DNA of 64,000 nucleotides, taken from contig WTFY01000008.1 of the NCBI GenBank assembly GCA_011523795.1, positions 1 to 64,000 on the forward strand. The letters run 5' to 3'. The notes under the pieces were generated by a model, which saw only the letters and a program-made list of their open reading frames with translations, was not told where the DNA came from and searched no databases. The position numbers were made by a program, and so were the translations under genes. Origin of the DNA: Gammaproteobacteria bacterium. GTDB lineage: Bacteria > Pseudomonadota > Gammaproteobacteria > UBA4575. This document shows, piece after piece, positions 26,718 through 36,174 of the stretch (position 1 is the first letter of the stretch; each line of letters starts with the position of its first letter).

Positions 26718-28823
26718 ATGAACCTGAATGAACGCCCCTTGAGAGGGGACATGTTTCCGCCTGTCACCGTTCTGAAGGGGATTGGCTCCAAGATCATGGA
26801 ACACCTGCAACGCTTGCAGATCCACACCGTGCAGGACCTGCTGTTCCACCTTCCGATCCGGTATCAGGACCGCACACAGGTTCGGGCCATCGGGACCCTG
26901 AAACCTGGCGATGAATGCGTCTTGATCGGTACGGTTGAGCACAGTGAAACCGTCTACCGGAAAAGACGCATGCTGCTGGCCAGCGTGAGCGACGGTACAG
27001 GCAGGATCCTGCTGCGTTTCTTTTATTTCAGCAGGGCACAGTCCGATAACCTTGCTTCAGGTGCGAGTATCCGCTGTTTTGGTGAGGTCAGGCGTGGGGT
27101 CAGAGGTCTGGAGATGGTGCATCCGGAGTACGAAGTCCAGCCCGAGCGAACGGTAATCAAGCTGGAGGACCACCTGACCCCGATCTATCCGACAACAGAA
27201 GGCCTGCACCAGATTGTCTTGCGCCGCCTGACCACGCAGGCACTGAAATGGCTCGATGGTGAAAAATTACCTGAACTGGACTTGCTGCCTGTGCCGCCTG
27301 ATATAGACGGGCAGCAGGTTTCGATCATCGAGGCGCTGAAGTTTGTACACCGCCCACCGCCTGAAGCCAATACCCTGGCACTGGCTGGCGGGACACACTT
27401 GATGCAGCGAAGACTGGCCTTCGAGGAATTGCTGGCACAACGACTGAGCCTGTTCAAGCTGAGACTGAAGATCCAGAAGCAGCCTGCAGTTTCCATCACT
27501 CATCCAGGCAGCCTGTTTGCAAGCTTGGTGGAAAGACTGGAATTCGAGCTCACGAAGGCCCAGCAACGAGTGATTAAAGCTGTCTTTGCTGACCTGCAGA
27601 ACCCTTACCCGATGTTGCGCCTGGTACAGGGTGATGTGGGCAGTGGCAAGACGTTGATTGCCATTGCGGCCTGTCTGCAGGTGATCGAGGCCGGATACCA
27701 GGCCGTGGTAATGGCCCCCACGGAAATACTGGCCGAGCAGCATGTGCAGGTATTTTCAAACTGGCTCGCCCCGCTGGGCGTGCAGCTCGCGTGGCTGTCA
27801 GGCAGCATGAAGGCGGCCAGGAGCAATGAAATGAAAGACCAGATTGCCAATGGCCAGGCACAAGCCGTTGTGGGGACCCACGCCCTGTTTCAGCAAGGTG
27901 TAACTTTCAGGGATCTGGCACTGGTAGTCGTTGACGAGCAGCACCGCTTCGGTGTCCACCAGCGTCTGGCCTTGCGTGAAAAGGGCATACAGGGTGCCCT
28001 GCATCCGCATCAACTGATTATGACTGCCACTCCGATTCCGCGAACCCTGGCCATGACTGCTTATGCCGACCTGGACTACTCGGTAATCGATGAACTGCCG
28101 CCAGGACGCAAGCCGGTTGGCACGATTGCAGTCCCGCGGGAAAGGCGACATGAAGTGGTTGCGCGGGTAGCCAGCGCCTGTCGGAGAGGGCAGCAGGCTT
28201 ACTGGGTCTGTACGCTGGTCGAAGAGTCGGAAGCCATGCAGTGCAAGGCGGCCGAGGATGTGTACAGGGAACTCGGCAGCATGCTGCAGGACGTCAGGGT
28301 TGGGCTTGTTCACGGACGCATGAAGGGCAAGGAAAAGAATGCCGTGATGCAGGGTTTTGCGAATCGGGAAACTGACCTGCTGGTGGCAACCACGGTGATT
28401 GAAGTCGGAGTGGACGTGCCCAATGCCAGCCTGATGATTATAGAGAATGCTGAACGTCTGGGTCTTGCACAACTGCACCAGTTACGGGGACGCGTTGGAA
28501 GGGGCGGACAGGACAGCAGTTGCGTGCTGCTTTTCAGCCCTCCGCTGACGGAAAATGCCAAGCTGCGCATCGATACCATGCGCGGCACCACCAACGGGTT
28601 CGATATTGCCAAGGTCGATCTGGAAATCAGGGGGCCGGGAGAGGTGCTGGGTACCCGCCAAACGGGCATGCTGCAATTGCGGATTGCCGATATCCTGCGT
28701 GACCAGGACCTTATTCCTGATGTTCAGGAGTGTGCGAAGCAGCTGTTTACCGAACACCCTGAAAGGGTGGATGCTCTGATTGACAGGTGGCTCGGCAGGT
28801 CGATGGAGTTCGGGCAGGTATAG
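26718..28823 (+). CDS. recG: ATP-dependent DNA helicase RecG
   Basis: RecG remodels stalled replication forks and branch-migrates junctions. The wedge/OB domain occupies about residues 1-200 (PLRGDMFPPVTVLKGIG, HLPIRYQDRT). The helicase core has Walker A QGDVGSGKTLIA, DEQHRFG in place of DEAD, the TATPIPRTLAMT motif, and the C-terminal RGRVGRGGQDSSC. At 701 aa it matches E. coli (693). Its place after spoT and ridA is a common gammaproteobacterial arrangement. Confidence 0.96.
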   Translation: MNLNERPLRGDMFPPVTVLKGIGSKIMEHLQRLQIHTVQDLLFHLPIRYQDRTQVRAIGTLKPGDECVLIGTVEHSETVYRKRRMLLASVSDGTGRILLRFFYFSRAQSDNLASGASIRCFGEVRRGVRGLEMVHPEYEVQPERTVIKLEDHLTPIYPTTEGLHQIVLRRLTTQALKWLDGEKLPELDLLPVPPDIDGQQVSIIEALKFVHRPPPEANTLALAGGTHLMQRRLAFEELLAQRLSLFKLRLKIQKQPAVSITHPGSLFASLVERLEFELTKAQQRVIKAVFADLQNPYPMLRLVQGDVGSGKTLIAIAACLQVIEAGYQAVVMAPTEILAEQHVQVFSNWLAPLGVQLAWLSGSMKAARSNEMKDQIANGQAQAVVGTHALFQQGVTFRDLALVVVDEQHRFGVHQRLALREKGIQGALHPHQLIMTATPIPRTLAMTAYADLDYSVIDELPPGRKPVGTIAVPRERRHEVVARVASACRRGQQAYWVCTLVEESEAMQCKAAEDVYRELGSMLQDVRVGLVHGRMKGKEKNAVMQGFANRETDLLVATTVIEVGVDVPNASLMIIENAERLGLAQLHQLRGRVGRGGQDSSCVLLFSPPLTENAKLRIDTMRGTTNGFDIAKVDLEIRGPGEVLGTRQTGMLQLRIADILRDQDLIPDVQECAKQLFTEHPERVDALIDRWLGRSMEFGQV

Positions 28824-28845
28824 CCGCAACTCAGCCTGATTTGGC

Positions 28846-29151
28846 CTAGATCCCGAATGTACCAATCAGGATGGTAGCCGAGTAAATTCCGCTCAGGGCC
28901 AGCAGGGCCAGCAGGGTCAGGATGTCGATCCAGTTTGATTTGCGGGTAACCATGACGCCGATGTTGAAAATTAGGCCCAGCGCGGCAACCGTGAAGGAGA
29001 TCCAGAATACCGTGTTGACGCACGAAGTCTGGCAGATTCGGCCATCGAAGGTTCCGGACAAGAGCTGAGCAACCAGAAAAAACGCCAGTGCCCAGCTGAC
29101 GAGAGTGCTCAGTACAGAGATCAGTGTGTACGATTTCACGGCTGTTGCCAA
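28846..29151 (-). CDS. Small membrane protein of unknown function, 101 aa
   Basis: Not recognised. Three hydrophobic segments are visible (about residues 9-31, 47-67 and 75-98). Two cysteines (ICQTSC) lie in the first extracellular or cytoplasmic loop and might form a disulfide if periplasmic. It lies on the minus strand between convergent recG (22 bases) and the Mrp cluster (190-base gap), so it is probably transcribed alone or by read-through from the Mrp genes. No clear ribosome site was seen. Confidence 0.55.
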   Translation of the reverse strand: MATAVKSYTLISVLSTLVSWALAFFLVAQLLSGTFDGRICQTSCVNTVFWISFTVAALGLIFNIGVMVTRKSNWIDILTLLALLALSGIYSATILIGTFGI

Positions 29152-29340
29152 AAATGCCTTTGATGAATTTTTCTCCTCCAGTCAGCCAATTATGCCATAT
29201 CAGGAAATCCGATGTCCCGTGCGGTTCGCAGGCTGGTCAAGGCAGGAGATAGGCCATTCGGTCCCGTACCACGCACTCCAGCGACCGGAGGCACTGGTTT
29301 GCACATGGGCCGTACAGGCACAGGCCATCGTGGATTCTGA

Positions 29341-31035
29341 TCAGAAAAGGTAGTAGAAGATCAGGTAGACCCCCAGGAGAAATGCCACCCACAGGACCAT
29401 GCTGCCTGTTGGCCAGGTCCGTGCAAGCAGCCCCTTGGGGCCGTGATGGCGGTGCAGGCGGGCGCCTGCCATGAAGGACAGTTTCCTGATCGTGATGAAC
29501 AGGCCCTTTTCGCCGGATTCAACGGAGTGCAGGGCTTGGTGTGCAAGCCATGCCCCGGGTTTGCGGTAAAGCCAGTCCGAATCGAGGTTTACGGAATGCA
29601 GTTCCGGGGGGTAGATACCTCGTCGAATCAGCCAGGTGAAAGCGAGTGCCGAGAAAAACAGCAGTTGGAGCTGCGTGACGACGTGCGTGAGGGTGAACGG
29701 CTCGTATCCGGTTTGGTAGGGCAAAAGTGTGTACAGGGTCTGCGGGAAGATGCCGATGCACATGGACAGGGATGCGGCGAGTGCCATTGCAATCAGCATG
29801 CTTGCAGGGGCTTCCTTGCAGCGGATACCGCTGTCATGGGCAAAGAATGCAAAAAACGGGATTTTGATTCCGGCATGGTGGAACACGCCGGCCGAGGCGA
29901 ACAGCAGGATCAGCCAGGCGACGGTAAGTCCTTCCTGGGCCGCCGCCTCCATGATCATGGATTTGGTGACAAAAGCGCTGAACAGGGGAAAAGCGGATAT
30001 GGAGGCCGCGCCGATGATACAGAATCCGGTGGTATAGGGCATGGATTTGTACAACCCGCCCAGGTCGGAGCCGTTGATCTTTCCCGTACGCAGCAATACT
30101 GCGCCCATGCTCATGAACAGCAATGCCTTGAACAGGATGTCTGCGAATGCGTGGGCCGCCGCACCGTTGAGCGCCAGCTCGGTACCTATTCCCACACCCA
30201 CCACCATGAATCCCAGCTGGTTGATCATGCTGTAGGTCAGCACCCGGCGCAGGTCATTCTCGATCACTGCATAGAAAATCGGGAACGCGGTCATCACCAG
30301 CCCGATCCAGATCAGGATTTCCGTGCCGGGAAACGCAGTAGCCAGCGCGTAGACTGCCATCTTGGTGGTAAATGCCGACAGCACCACCGTGCCTGTCACG
30401 GTGGCTTCCGGATAGGCGTCCACCAGCCAGTTGTGCAGCAGTGGAAACGCGCACTTGATACCGAAGGCGATGAAAATGAGCAGACCACCGGCCGTATCCA
30501 GGTCCAGCTGGGTGAACTCGATTGAACCGCCGGAGCCGGTGTGAAGGATGATACCGCCCAGCAGCATGAGCCCGGAGATAACCTGTATGATCAGGTAGCG
30601 CATGCCGGCCCGGTAGGAAGCCGGAGTGCGGCGGGCCCAGATCAGGAATACTGAGGAGATTGCCGCCGCTTCCCAGTAGATGAAAAGGGTTACCAGGTCT
30701 CCAGCCAGAACCACTCCGAGGGCACAGCCGGCATAAATCAGGCTGATGGCCTGCTGCATGGGGTCGCGCAGGTGCAATGAATACACCACGGTGATGAAAG
30801 CCGCGATATGAAAGATCACCGCGAACATGAAACTGAGCCTGTCAACATGCAGTGTCGTCAGGGTCATGCCAAGCACTTCAAGTTCAGCATGGCTGCCTGC
30901 CGGAAGTGAGTACAGCTGCAGGAATGACAGGACAGGCAGCAGCAACGCATAGGCAGCACGCCAGTAACCTTTGAATAGCGGAATCAGCAATGGCCCCATC
31001 ACCATGATCAGGGCCGGGTTCAGGTCAGCGATCAC
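29341..31035 (-). CDS. Mrp/NuoLMN-like antiporter subunit (third copy), 564 aa
   Basis: This is a proton-conducting membrane subunit of the NuoL/M/N-MrpA/D superfamily. It has about 14 membrane segments, then an amphipathic region and a final C-terminal segment (GSMVLWVAFLLGVYLIFYYLF). The key charged residues of the channel are present: Glu in IYWEAAAIS, Lys in FGIKCAFPLLHNWL, Lys in FTTKMAVYA and Lys in FVTKSMIME. It is longer at the C-terminus than the two D-like subunits upstream, somewhat like NuoL/MrpA. It overlaps the preceding 84-aa gene by 11 bases and is the last gene of the cluster. Confidence 0.88.
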   Translation of the reverse strand: MIADLNPALIMVMGPLLIPLFKGYWRAAYALLLPVLSFLQLYSLPAGSHAELEVLGMTLTTLHVDRLSFMFAVIFHIAAFITVVYSLHLRDPMQQAISLIYAGCALGVVLAGDLVTLFIYWEAAAISSVFLIWARRTPASYRAGMRYLIIQVISGLMLLGGIILHTGSGGSIEFTQLDLDTAGGLLIFIAFGIKCAFPLLHNWLVDAYPEATVTGTVVLSAFTTKMAVYALATAFPGTEILIWIGLVMTAFPIFYAVIENDLRRVLTYSMINQLGFMVVGVGIGTELALNGAAAHAFADILFKALLFMSMGAVLLRTGKINGSDLGGLYKSMPYTTGFCIIGAASISAFPLFSAFVTKSMIMEAAAQEGLTVAWLILLFASAGVFHHAGIKIPFFAFFAHDSGIRCKEAPASMLIAMALAASLSMCIGIFPQTLYTLLPYQTGYEPFTLTHVVTQLQLLFFSALAFTWLIRRGIYPPELHSVNLDSDWLYRKPGAWLAHQALHSVESGEKGLFITIRKLSFMAGARLHRHHGPKGLLARTWPTGSMVLWVAFLLGVYLIFYYLF

Positions 31036-31279
31036 CGTAATACTCCTCGTCCCGTTTCACGATTTTCCGCATCTGCTTGGCGAGCAGGACCAGGGCCACA
31101 CATGCAATGAACCCGAACCAGCCGAAAAATCCGAACCAGTTTTCAAACGGGAAATACGTGTGCTTGTGGTAGAAGAAATCGAACAGCATCAGTGCGGCAC
31201 ACACCGCATACAGCCCGTATACGAGCCGGTCAATGTTACCGCGGTGGTCCAGCCAGTATCTTTTTTTCGGATTGTTCAT
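31025..31279 (-). CDS. Small membrane protein within Mrp cluster, 84 aa
   Basis: Two membrane segments (about residues 18-35 and 45-68) lie between a basic N-terminus (MNNPKKRYWLD) and a charged tail ending KRDEEYYGDR. The first loop has HKHTYFPFENWFGFFGW. The gene overlaps both neighbours (4 and 11 bases), so it must be co-translated with the antiporter subunits and is likely an accessory subunit or assembly factor. I recall similar short proteins beside MrpD-like genes in other proteobacteria but cannot name a family. Confidence 0.7.
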   Translation of the reverse strand: MNNPKKRYWLDHRGNIDRLVYGLYAVCAALMLFDFFYHKHTYFPFENWFGFFGWFGFIACVALVLLAKQMRKIVKRDEEYYGDR

Positions 31280-32745
31280 GGATCGAAAACAGGGTAAAGA
31301 AATTCATACAAGGGCTGTATATAGAAAAATAGCAGCAACGTGGCGATAGCGGTAGCACACAGGGGTACCAGGCAGGCCAGCGGGGCTTCCCTGATTCCGG
31401 GCCCCGCTGCAGTTACGTCGGGTCCAGGCGGCCTGAAGAATGCCCGCAGTGCCACGGGAAGCAAATAGGCACAGTTCAGCAGGGTACTCAGTCCAAATGC
31501 AGCCAGCACGAAGTAGTGCCCGGTACTGGCACTGCCTTCAACCAATAGCCACTTGCTCCAGCTGCCGACAAACGGAGGCAGGCCAATCACGCTGAGCGCA
31601 GCGAGCAGGAAGGCCATGAATGTAAACGGCATCTTGCGTCCCAGGCCGTCGAACTGGCTGACGCGCGTGAACTTTACGGCGGTGTAGATGGCGCCGGCAC
31701 AGAAGAACAGCGTGATCTTGCCAAACGCATGCGTCACCATGTGCAGGGCTCCTCCCAGGGCAGCGACTGGCCAGGCCAGTGATGCTCCGATTACGATATA
31801 AGCGAGCTGGCTGATCGTTGAATAGGCAAGACGTGCCTTGAGGTTGTCTTTGCTGAGCGCTACCACCGAAGTCGTGAGCATGGTGATCACTGCCAGCCAC
31901 AACACCCAGGTTGCGGCATCCTGGGTGGCGATGAAATCAATCCCGAAGATATACACGGTGACTTTCAGCACGGTGAACACCCCTGCCTTGACCACCGCGA
32001 CAGCATGCAGCAGGGCGCTGACCGGAGTGGGTGCAACCATGGCAGCTGGCAGCCATCGGTGGAACGGCATCAGGGCTGCCTTGCCGATCCCGAGCATGAA
32101 CAGGGTGAACAGCAGCGCGGCCGTGATTCCTTCGATTTTCCCTTCCAGGATCCCGTCGGGTGTGAACTCCAGGGTACCTGTGTGGATCCAGGTAATGACC
32201 AGGGCACTCAGGAAAAACATGATTGACGTGCCGAGCAGCACGCCCAGGTAGACGCGCCCCCCGTTCTGGGCTTCCGGGGTCTGCTTGTGCGTCACCAGGG
32301 GATAGGTGCAAAGGGTGAGCGTTTCGTAAAAGATGAACAGCGTGAACAGGTTGGCGGCAAATGCAATGCCCATGGTTGATGCGATGGACAGGGCAAAGTA
32401 CAGGTAGAACCGGGTCTGGTTTTTTTCGGCATTGCCATTCAGATAGCCGATTGAGTACACGGTGGTAATAACCCAGAGTCCGGATGCCAGCAGGGCAAAG
32501 ACCAGTCCCAGTGGCTCCAGGTGGAAGGCGATGGAGAGCCCTTCTGAAATTTCGAGCAGTGTGCGGGCTTCGGTCCTTTCCGTGTCAGGGTCCAGCAACC
32601 GGGTGACGTACAGGAACAGGAGTGCCCCGGCAAGGATCGAACTGGTTTCGCGAAGCTTCGGCCGGTTGCGGAATACCAGGATGCACAGGCCGCCCAGCAT
32701 GGGAATCAGGATGGCCAGTTCGAGATGTTCGGCAAGCCAGGACAT
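31276..32745 (-). CDS. Mrp/NuoLMN-like antiporter subunit (second copy)
   Basis: A 489-aa protein of about 14 membrane segments. The conserved charges are Glu in FIFYETLTLCTYPLV, Lys in GIGKAALMPFHRWLPAAM and Lys in AVVKAGVFTVLK. PFHRWLPAAMVAPTPVSALLHAVAVVKAG is close to NuoL/NuoM wording, so this copy may be the NuoL/M-like one, whereas the next upstream is more MrpD-like. It starts 3 bases after the previous stop. Confidence 0.9.
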   Translation of the reverse strand: MSWLAEHLELAILIPMLGGLCILVFRNRPKLRETSSILAGALLFLYVTRLLDPDTERTEARTLLEISEGLSIAFHLEPLGLVFALLASGLWVITTVYSIGYLNGNAEKNQTRFYLYFALSIASTMGIAFAANLFTLFIFYETLTLCTYPLVTHKQTPEAQNGGRVYLGVLLGTSIMFFLSALVITWIHTGTLEFTPDGILEGKIEGITAALLFTLFMLGIGKAALMPFHRWLPAAMVAPTPVSALLHAVAVVKAGVFTVLKVTVYIFGIDFIATQDAATWVLWLAVITMLTTSVVALSKDNLKARLAYSTISQLAYIVIGASLAWPVAALGGALHMVTHAFGKITLFFCAGAIYTAVKFTRVSQFDGLGRKMPFTFMAFLLAALSVIGLPPFVGSWSKWLLVEGSASTGHYFVLAAFGLSTLLNCAYLLPVALRAFFRPPGPDVTAAGPGIREAPLACLVPLCATAIATLLLFFYIQPLYEFLYPVFDP

Positions 32746-32748
32746 GAC

Positions 32749-34227
32749 TTATGGAAAGAATGCCCGCATGGCAGTGTCTGCAAAGCCTGCACTGAACGAA
32801 GTGTCCAGGCCAAGATAGAAATTGCCTGCCACGAGCAACCAAAGAGGAACCAGCATTGTGAGGGGCGCTTCCCGTGTGGCAGGGATGTCCCGGGCAGGAT
32901 TTGGCGAGGGCCTGAAATAGGCGTGTTCGACGATTTTCCAGACATACAGGATGGCCAGCAGGGATCCGCCGAGTATCACTATGGCACTCAGCCACCTGTC
33001 CTGTTCGATGGCTGCAGACAGGATGTACCACTTGCTGATGAAGCCGGCGGTAAGCGGGACACCGATCAGTCCCAGGCCCAGCAGCAAGATCGCGCTCATG
33101 GTCCAGGGCATGCGTCTTCCCAGTCCGTTGAAGTCCTCCAGCTGTACCGACTGGATTCTGAACACAACGCATGCGATGGCGAGAAACAGGCCACCCTTGA
33201 TCAATGCGTGATTCAGCAGGTACACCAGGCTGGCAATGCTGCCGGCCTGGGTGCCCAGACCGATTCCCAGGGTCATGTACCCGATCTGGGCCACGCTGGA
33301 GTAGGCCAGCATGCGCTTGATATTGTCCTGAAATATGGCGATAAAGGAAGCCGTAAGGATGGCAACAATAGAGAGTGGCAGCAGGATTTTTCCCAGATAG
33401 AAGTATTCGAATGAAACCTCGGGGGAGAACAGTCCAAAAAAGAATCGGAACAGTACGTACAGCGAAACCTTGGTTGCAGTGGCCGACAGGAAGACGGTCA
33501 TCATCGAGGGTGCATAGGCATAGGCGTTCGGGAGCCACAGATGCAGAGGAAAAAGAGCGATTTTCAGTGAAACCCCTGCGGTCAGGAAAGCGAAAGCTGC
33601 ATGCAGTGTTCTGGAACCGATTACGGCAGGTATCCTTTGCTGCAGGTCCATGATGTTCAGGGTGCCTGTGAGCATGTAGAGCAGCCCGACACCAATCAGT
33701 ATGAACGTGGCACCAATTGTTCCCATGATCAGATACTGGTATGAGGCGGTCAGGGCCCTTCGGTCCCTGCCCATTGCAATCAGCGCATAGGATGACAGGG
33801 AACTGATTTCCAGGAACACGAAGATATTGAACGCATCCCCCGTGGCGACGATACCCAGCAGGCCGGTGAGGCACAGCAGATAGGCGGAATAAAACAGACC
33901 GGATTTCCGGTCGGCTACTTCCTGCCCGATGCTTTTGTGCGCAGCGATCATGGTGATGCTGGCGGTCGCTGCGACGATGATCAGTATGTAAGCGCTGAGA
34001 TGATCAATCCGGTATTCGATACCCAGCGGCGGCACCCACCCCCCCAGGTGGTAGGAAAGCACCCCCTTGGAGGAAACCTCGCGCGCCAGCAGCACGGCCA
34101 TGGCAAAGGCTGCAATGCTGACCGCTGTCGCGATCCTCCATGCCCATACTGCACGCGTGACCAGCATGCAAACGGGTGCACTGATAAGCGGCACGATGAC
34201 TTGTAACGCGGGAAGGTGATCCAGCAC
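32749..34227 (-). CDS. mrpD: Na+/H+ antiporter subunit MrpD (MnhD)
   Basis: This is the classical MrpD-like ion-translocating subunit, 492 aa and about 14 membrane segments. The functional residues are Glu in FVFLEISSLSSYALIAMG, Lys in GVSLKIALFPLHLWLPNAY, Lys in ATATKVSLYVLF and Lys in GFISKWYIL. It overlaps mrpC by one base (stop/start), the standard C-D order of Mrp operons. In known complexes MrpD works with A, B, C, E, F and G in the inner membrane to exchange Na+ for H+. Confidence 0.94.
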   Translation of the reverse strand: MLDHLPALQVIVPLISAPVCMLVTRAVWAWRIATAVSIAAFAMAVLLAREVSSKGVLSYHLGGWVPPLGIEYRIDHLSAYILIIVAATASITMIAAHKSIGQEVADRKSGLFYSAYLLCLTGLLGIVATGDAFNIFVFLEISSLSSYALIAMGRDRRALTASYQYLIMGTIGATFILIGVGLLYMLTGTLNIMDLQQRIPAVIGSRTLHAAFAFLTAGVSLKIALFPLHLWLPNAYAYAPSMMTVFLSATATKVSLYVLFRFFFGLFSPEVSFEYFYLGKILLPLSIVAILTASFIAIFQDNIKRMLAYSSVAQIGYMTLGIGLGTQAGSIASLVYLLNHALIKGGLFLAIACVVFRIQSVQLEDFNGLGRRMPWTMSAILLLGLGLIGVPLTAGFISKWYILSAAIEQDRWLSAIVILGGSLLAILYVWKIVEHAYFRPSPNPARDIPATREAPLTMLVPLWLLVAGNFYLGLDTSFSAGFADTAMRAFFP

Positions 34228-34586
34228 TAGGCTTCATCCTGGGTTTCATCCTGCTCGTGAATCAGGGTTTCGTCCACGGTACCGTAAGCCCGGTGAATCC
34301 TGGAAATGAGCGCAAGACCCAGTGCGGAAGTTGAAACGCCTACCACGATTGCAGTAAGGATCAGCACATGAGGCAGAGGGTTCGAGTACAGGCTGGCCTC
34401 TTCGGTCAGTATGGGAGCGGTCCCGCCTTTTACCTTGCTCATGGAAATGAACAACACGAAGACTGAAGTCTGGAAGACATTCAGCCCGATGATCTTTTTG
34501 ATCAGGTTGGAATCAGAGACCACGATATAAAAACCCATCATCATCAGGACTATGACAACCCAGTAATTGAAATGGCCCGCGATCAC
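34227..34586 (-). CDS. mrpC: Na+/H+ antiporter subunit MrpC (MnhC)
   Basis: A NuoK-like subunit of 119 aa with three membrane segments. NYWVVIVLMMMGFYIVVSDSNLIKKIIGLNVFQTSVFVLFIS and the DPLPHVL-like NPLPHVLILTAIVVGVSTSALGLAL are the family hallmarks. The hydrophilic tail (ETLIHEQDETQDEA) is acidic. It lies three bases after mrpB and overlaps mrpD. Confidence 0.94.
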   Translation of the reverse strand: MIAGHFNYWVVIVLMMMGFYIVVSDSNLIKKIIGLNVFQTSVFVLFISMSKVKGGTAPILTEEASLYSNPLPHVLILTAIVVGVSTSALGLALISRIHRAYGTVDETLIHEQDETQDEA

Positions 34587-34589
34587 AGG

Positions 34590-35012
34590 TTACTCGCAGA
34601 ACTCGTCAAGCAGATAAAAAATCGTAATCATGACCGCGGCAACCGTTATACCGACACCCAGTTCAATGAGGAAGATACCCAGATGCTGGGCGTGTTTGGG
34701 GTCATGCAGCAGCACGTTGTAGTCTAGGAAGTTTCCTCCTAGAAATATCGTTCCCACACCGACACCCGCATACAGCAAGACGCCTGCTGCGATGAATATC
34801 CGCACGGTGGTCAAGGGAAGGATGCGCTGGGCAGTCTCCCTGCCGAATACCAGCGCGTATAGGATCACGCCAGCTGCGAATATGACTCCCGCCTGGAATC
34901 CACCGCCCGGGCCGTATTCTCCATGAAACTGTACATAAAGGGCAAACAGCAACACTGCGGGAATGATGATCTTGCACACCTCACGCAAAATCACTACGGC
35001 ACGGGTATCCAT
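34590..35012 (-). CDS. mrpB: Na+/H+ antiporter subunit MrpB (MnhB)
   Basis: MrpB of 140 aa has four membrane segments and the signature QFHGEYGPGGGFQAGVIFAAGVIL in the first loop, and LFLGGNFLDYN and GVGITVAAVMITIFYLL later. It is the small subunit that in Mrp and Mbh complexes packs beside the C-terminal part of MrpA. Its start overlaps the stop of the DUF4040 gene by one base, in keeping with that partnership. Confidence 0.93.
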   Translation of the reverse strand: MDTRAVVILREVCKIIIPAVLLFALYVQFHGEYGPGGGFQAGVIFAAGVILYALVFGRETAQRILPLTTVRIFIAAGVLLYAGVGVGTIFLGGNFLDYNVLLHDPKHAQHLGIFLIELGVGITVAAVMITIFYLLDEFCE

Positions 35013-35554
35013 TATTTGTTCCGTTTTCCGACGGTCTTGCCCAGCAGCAGCAGGACACCGATCGCAGCCGTGAAGATCACGATGACCTCGCCCAGCGTGT
35101 CGTATCCCCGGTAGCTGGCCAGGACCGAGGTGACAACATTGGGGATGCCTATCTCATTTGTGCTTTCTGTCAGGTAGTGCGGTGCGACATGGGTGTGAAT
35201 CGGGGCCTTGGGGTCGCCAAATGGGGGCATGTCCAGCGTGCCGTAAATCAGGGCCGCACCCGTAATGAAGATGACTACCAGTGGCAGAAACTTTCCATGC
35301 CGGCTGACCGTCTGTTCCATGCCCGTTACGGCAATGGTTCCCAGCAGCAGGACGGTGGTAATGCCTGCACCGACTGCTGCCTCGGTGAATGCCACATCAA
35401 CCGCATCCATGGTCACGAACAGCCCGGCCGACAGCAGGCTGTAGATGCCATTGGTCAGTGCCACGCCCAACAGGCTTTTCAGGCGAATCAGCACCACGAC
35501 GACCAGCATCATCAGTGTCAGCAGGGAAAAATTGACGAGGATTGCAATATCCAT
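35012..35554 (-). CDS. DUF4040/MrpA C-terminal-like subunit
   Basis: This 180-aa membrane protein corresponds to the C-terminal end of MrpA, encoded here as a separate gene. The first 85 residues match DUF4040 (LKSLLGVALTNGIYSLLSAGLF, DVAFTEAAVGAGITTVLLLGTI). The end (NVVTSVLASYRGYDTLGEVIVIFTAAIGVLLLL) matches the MbhE-like segment. No full-length MrpA is visible in the cluster, so the complex appears to be built from split parts, as in archaeal Mbh and in some proteobacterial Mrp loci. Confidence 0.88.
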   Translation of the reverse strand: MDIAILVNFSLLTLMMLVVVVLIRLKSLLGVALTNGIYSLLSAGLFVTMDAVDVAFTEAAVGAGITTVLLLGTIAVTGMEQTVSRHGKFLPLVVIFITGAALIYGTLDMPPFGDPKAPIHTHVAPHYLTESTNEIGIPNVVTSVLASYRGYDTLGEVIVIFTAAIGVLLLLGKTVGKRNK

Positions 35555-35566
35555 GGGCTTATTTGG

Positions 35567-35875
35567 TCAGGACAGCTGGCTTGCCGAATCCGGTTCGGAG
35601 TCTTTTTCTTTGAGCGATGCGGTATGGGCCAGGGCATGCACTGCAGTCGGGCCGGTCAGCATCATGAACAGCAGGATCAGGATCAGCTTGGCAATCACCA
35701 GGATGTCCTGCGTCTGCACTAGCAGGCCCAGCAAGACCAGTATCGTGCCCATGCTGTCTATAATCGAGGCGGCATGCACCCGGGAATAAAAGTCTGGCAG
35801 ACGCATGAGTCCCAGTGTACCGATCAGGCAGAATGCACTGCCCAGCAACAGCATGACCCAGCTTATTACGATCAT
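35567..35875 (-). CDS. mrpG: Na+/H+ antiporter subunit MrpG (MnhG)
   Basis: MrpG of 102 aa has three membrane segments with the family signature GTLGLMRLPDFYSRVHAASIIDSMGTILVLLGL near the first third. It lies 12 bases before the DUF4040 gene and 14 bases after mrpF. It forms, with E and F, the peripheral membrane module of Mrp complexes. Confidence 0.94.
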   Translation of the reverse strand: MIVISWVMLLLGSAFCLIGTLGLMRLPDFYSRVHAASIIDSMGTILVLLGLLVQTQDILVIAKLILILLFMMLTGPTAVHALAHTASLKEKDSEPDSASQLS

Positions 35876-35889
35876 GTCTTCGATTCCGC

Positions 35890-36159
35890 TTACCTGTCCG
35901 CGGCCTTGCCCAGGCGCTTGTACCGGAATAGCTTCAGTACTGCGATCGTGGAGATAAAGTTGGTCAATGCGTACAACAGGGCGATGTCCAGGAAATCAGG
36001 GCGGTCGACCAGAAAGCCGAACAGGGCAATCAGCAATACGATTGCCGTTCCAAAGGTGTTCACCGCCAGGATGCGGTCGAACACGGTGGGTCCCAGGGCC
36101 ACCCGGATCAGCAGGAAAAACATAACGATCAGGATGGCGATGAATGTGACAGTGAACAT
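35890..36159 (-). CDS. mrpF: Na+/H+ antiporter subunit MrpF (MnhF)
   Basis: MrpF of 89 aa has three membrane segments and the conserved LGPTVFDRILAVNTFGTAIVLLIALFG stretch with the Asp-Arg pair, then DIALLYALTNFISTIAVLK. It lies between mrpE (15 bases) and mrpG in the usual E-F-G order. Confidence 0.94.
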   Translation of the reverse strand: MFTVTFIAILIVMFFLLIRVALGPTVFDRILAVNTFGTAIVLLIALFGFLVDRPDFLDIALLYALTNFISTIAVLKLFRYKRLGKAADR

Positions 36160-36174
36160 GCGGGTTGCGGCCGG

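Noticed and set aside
29443-30525. 360-aa plus-strand frame opposite the third antiporter gene
   Set aside because: It is rich in His, Gln, Gly and Arg, as expected from the reverse complement of a membrane protein gene. The minus-strand gene is certain.
32585-33874. 429-aa minus-strand frame overlapping mrpD
   Set aside because: It is a shifted-frame shadow of mrpD, full of His, Arg and Pro, with no family features.
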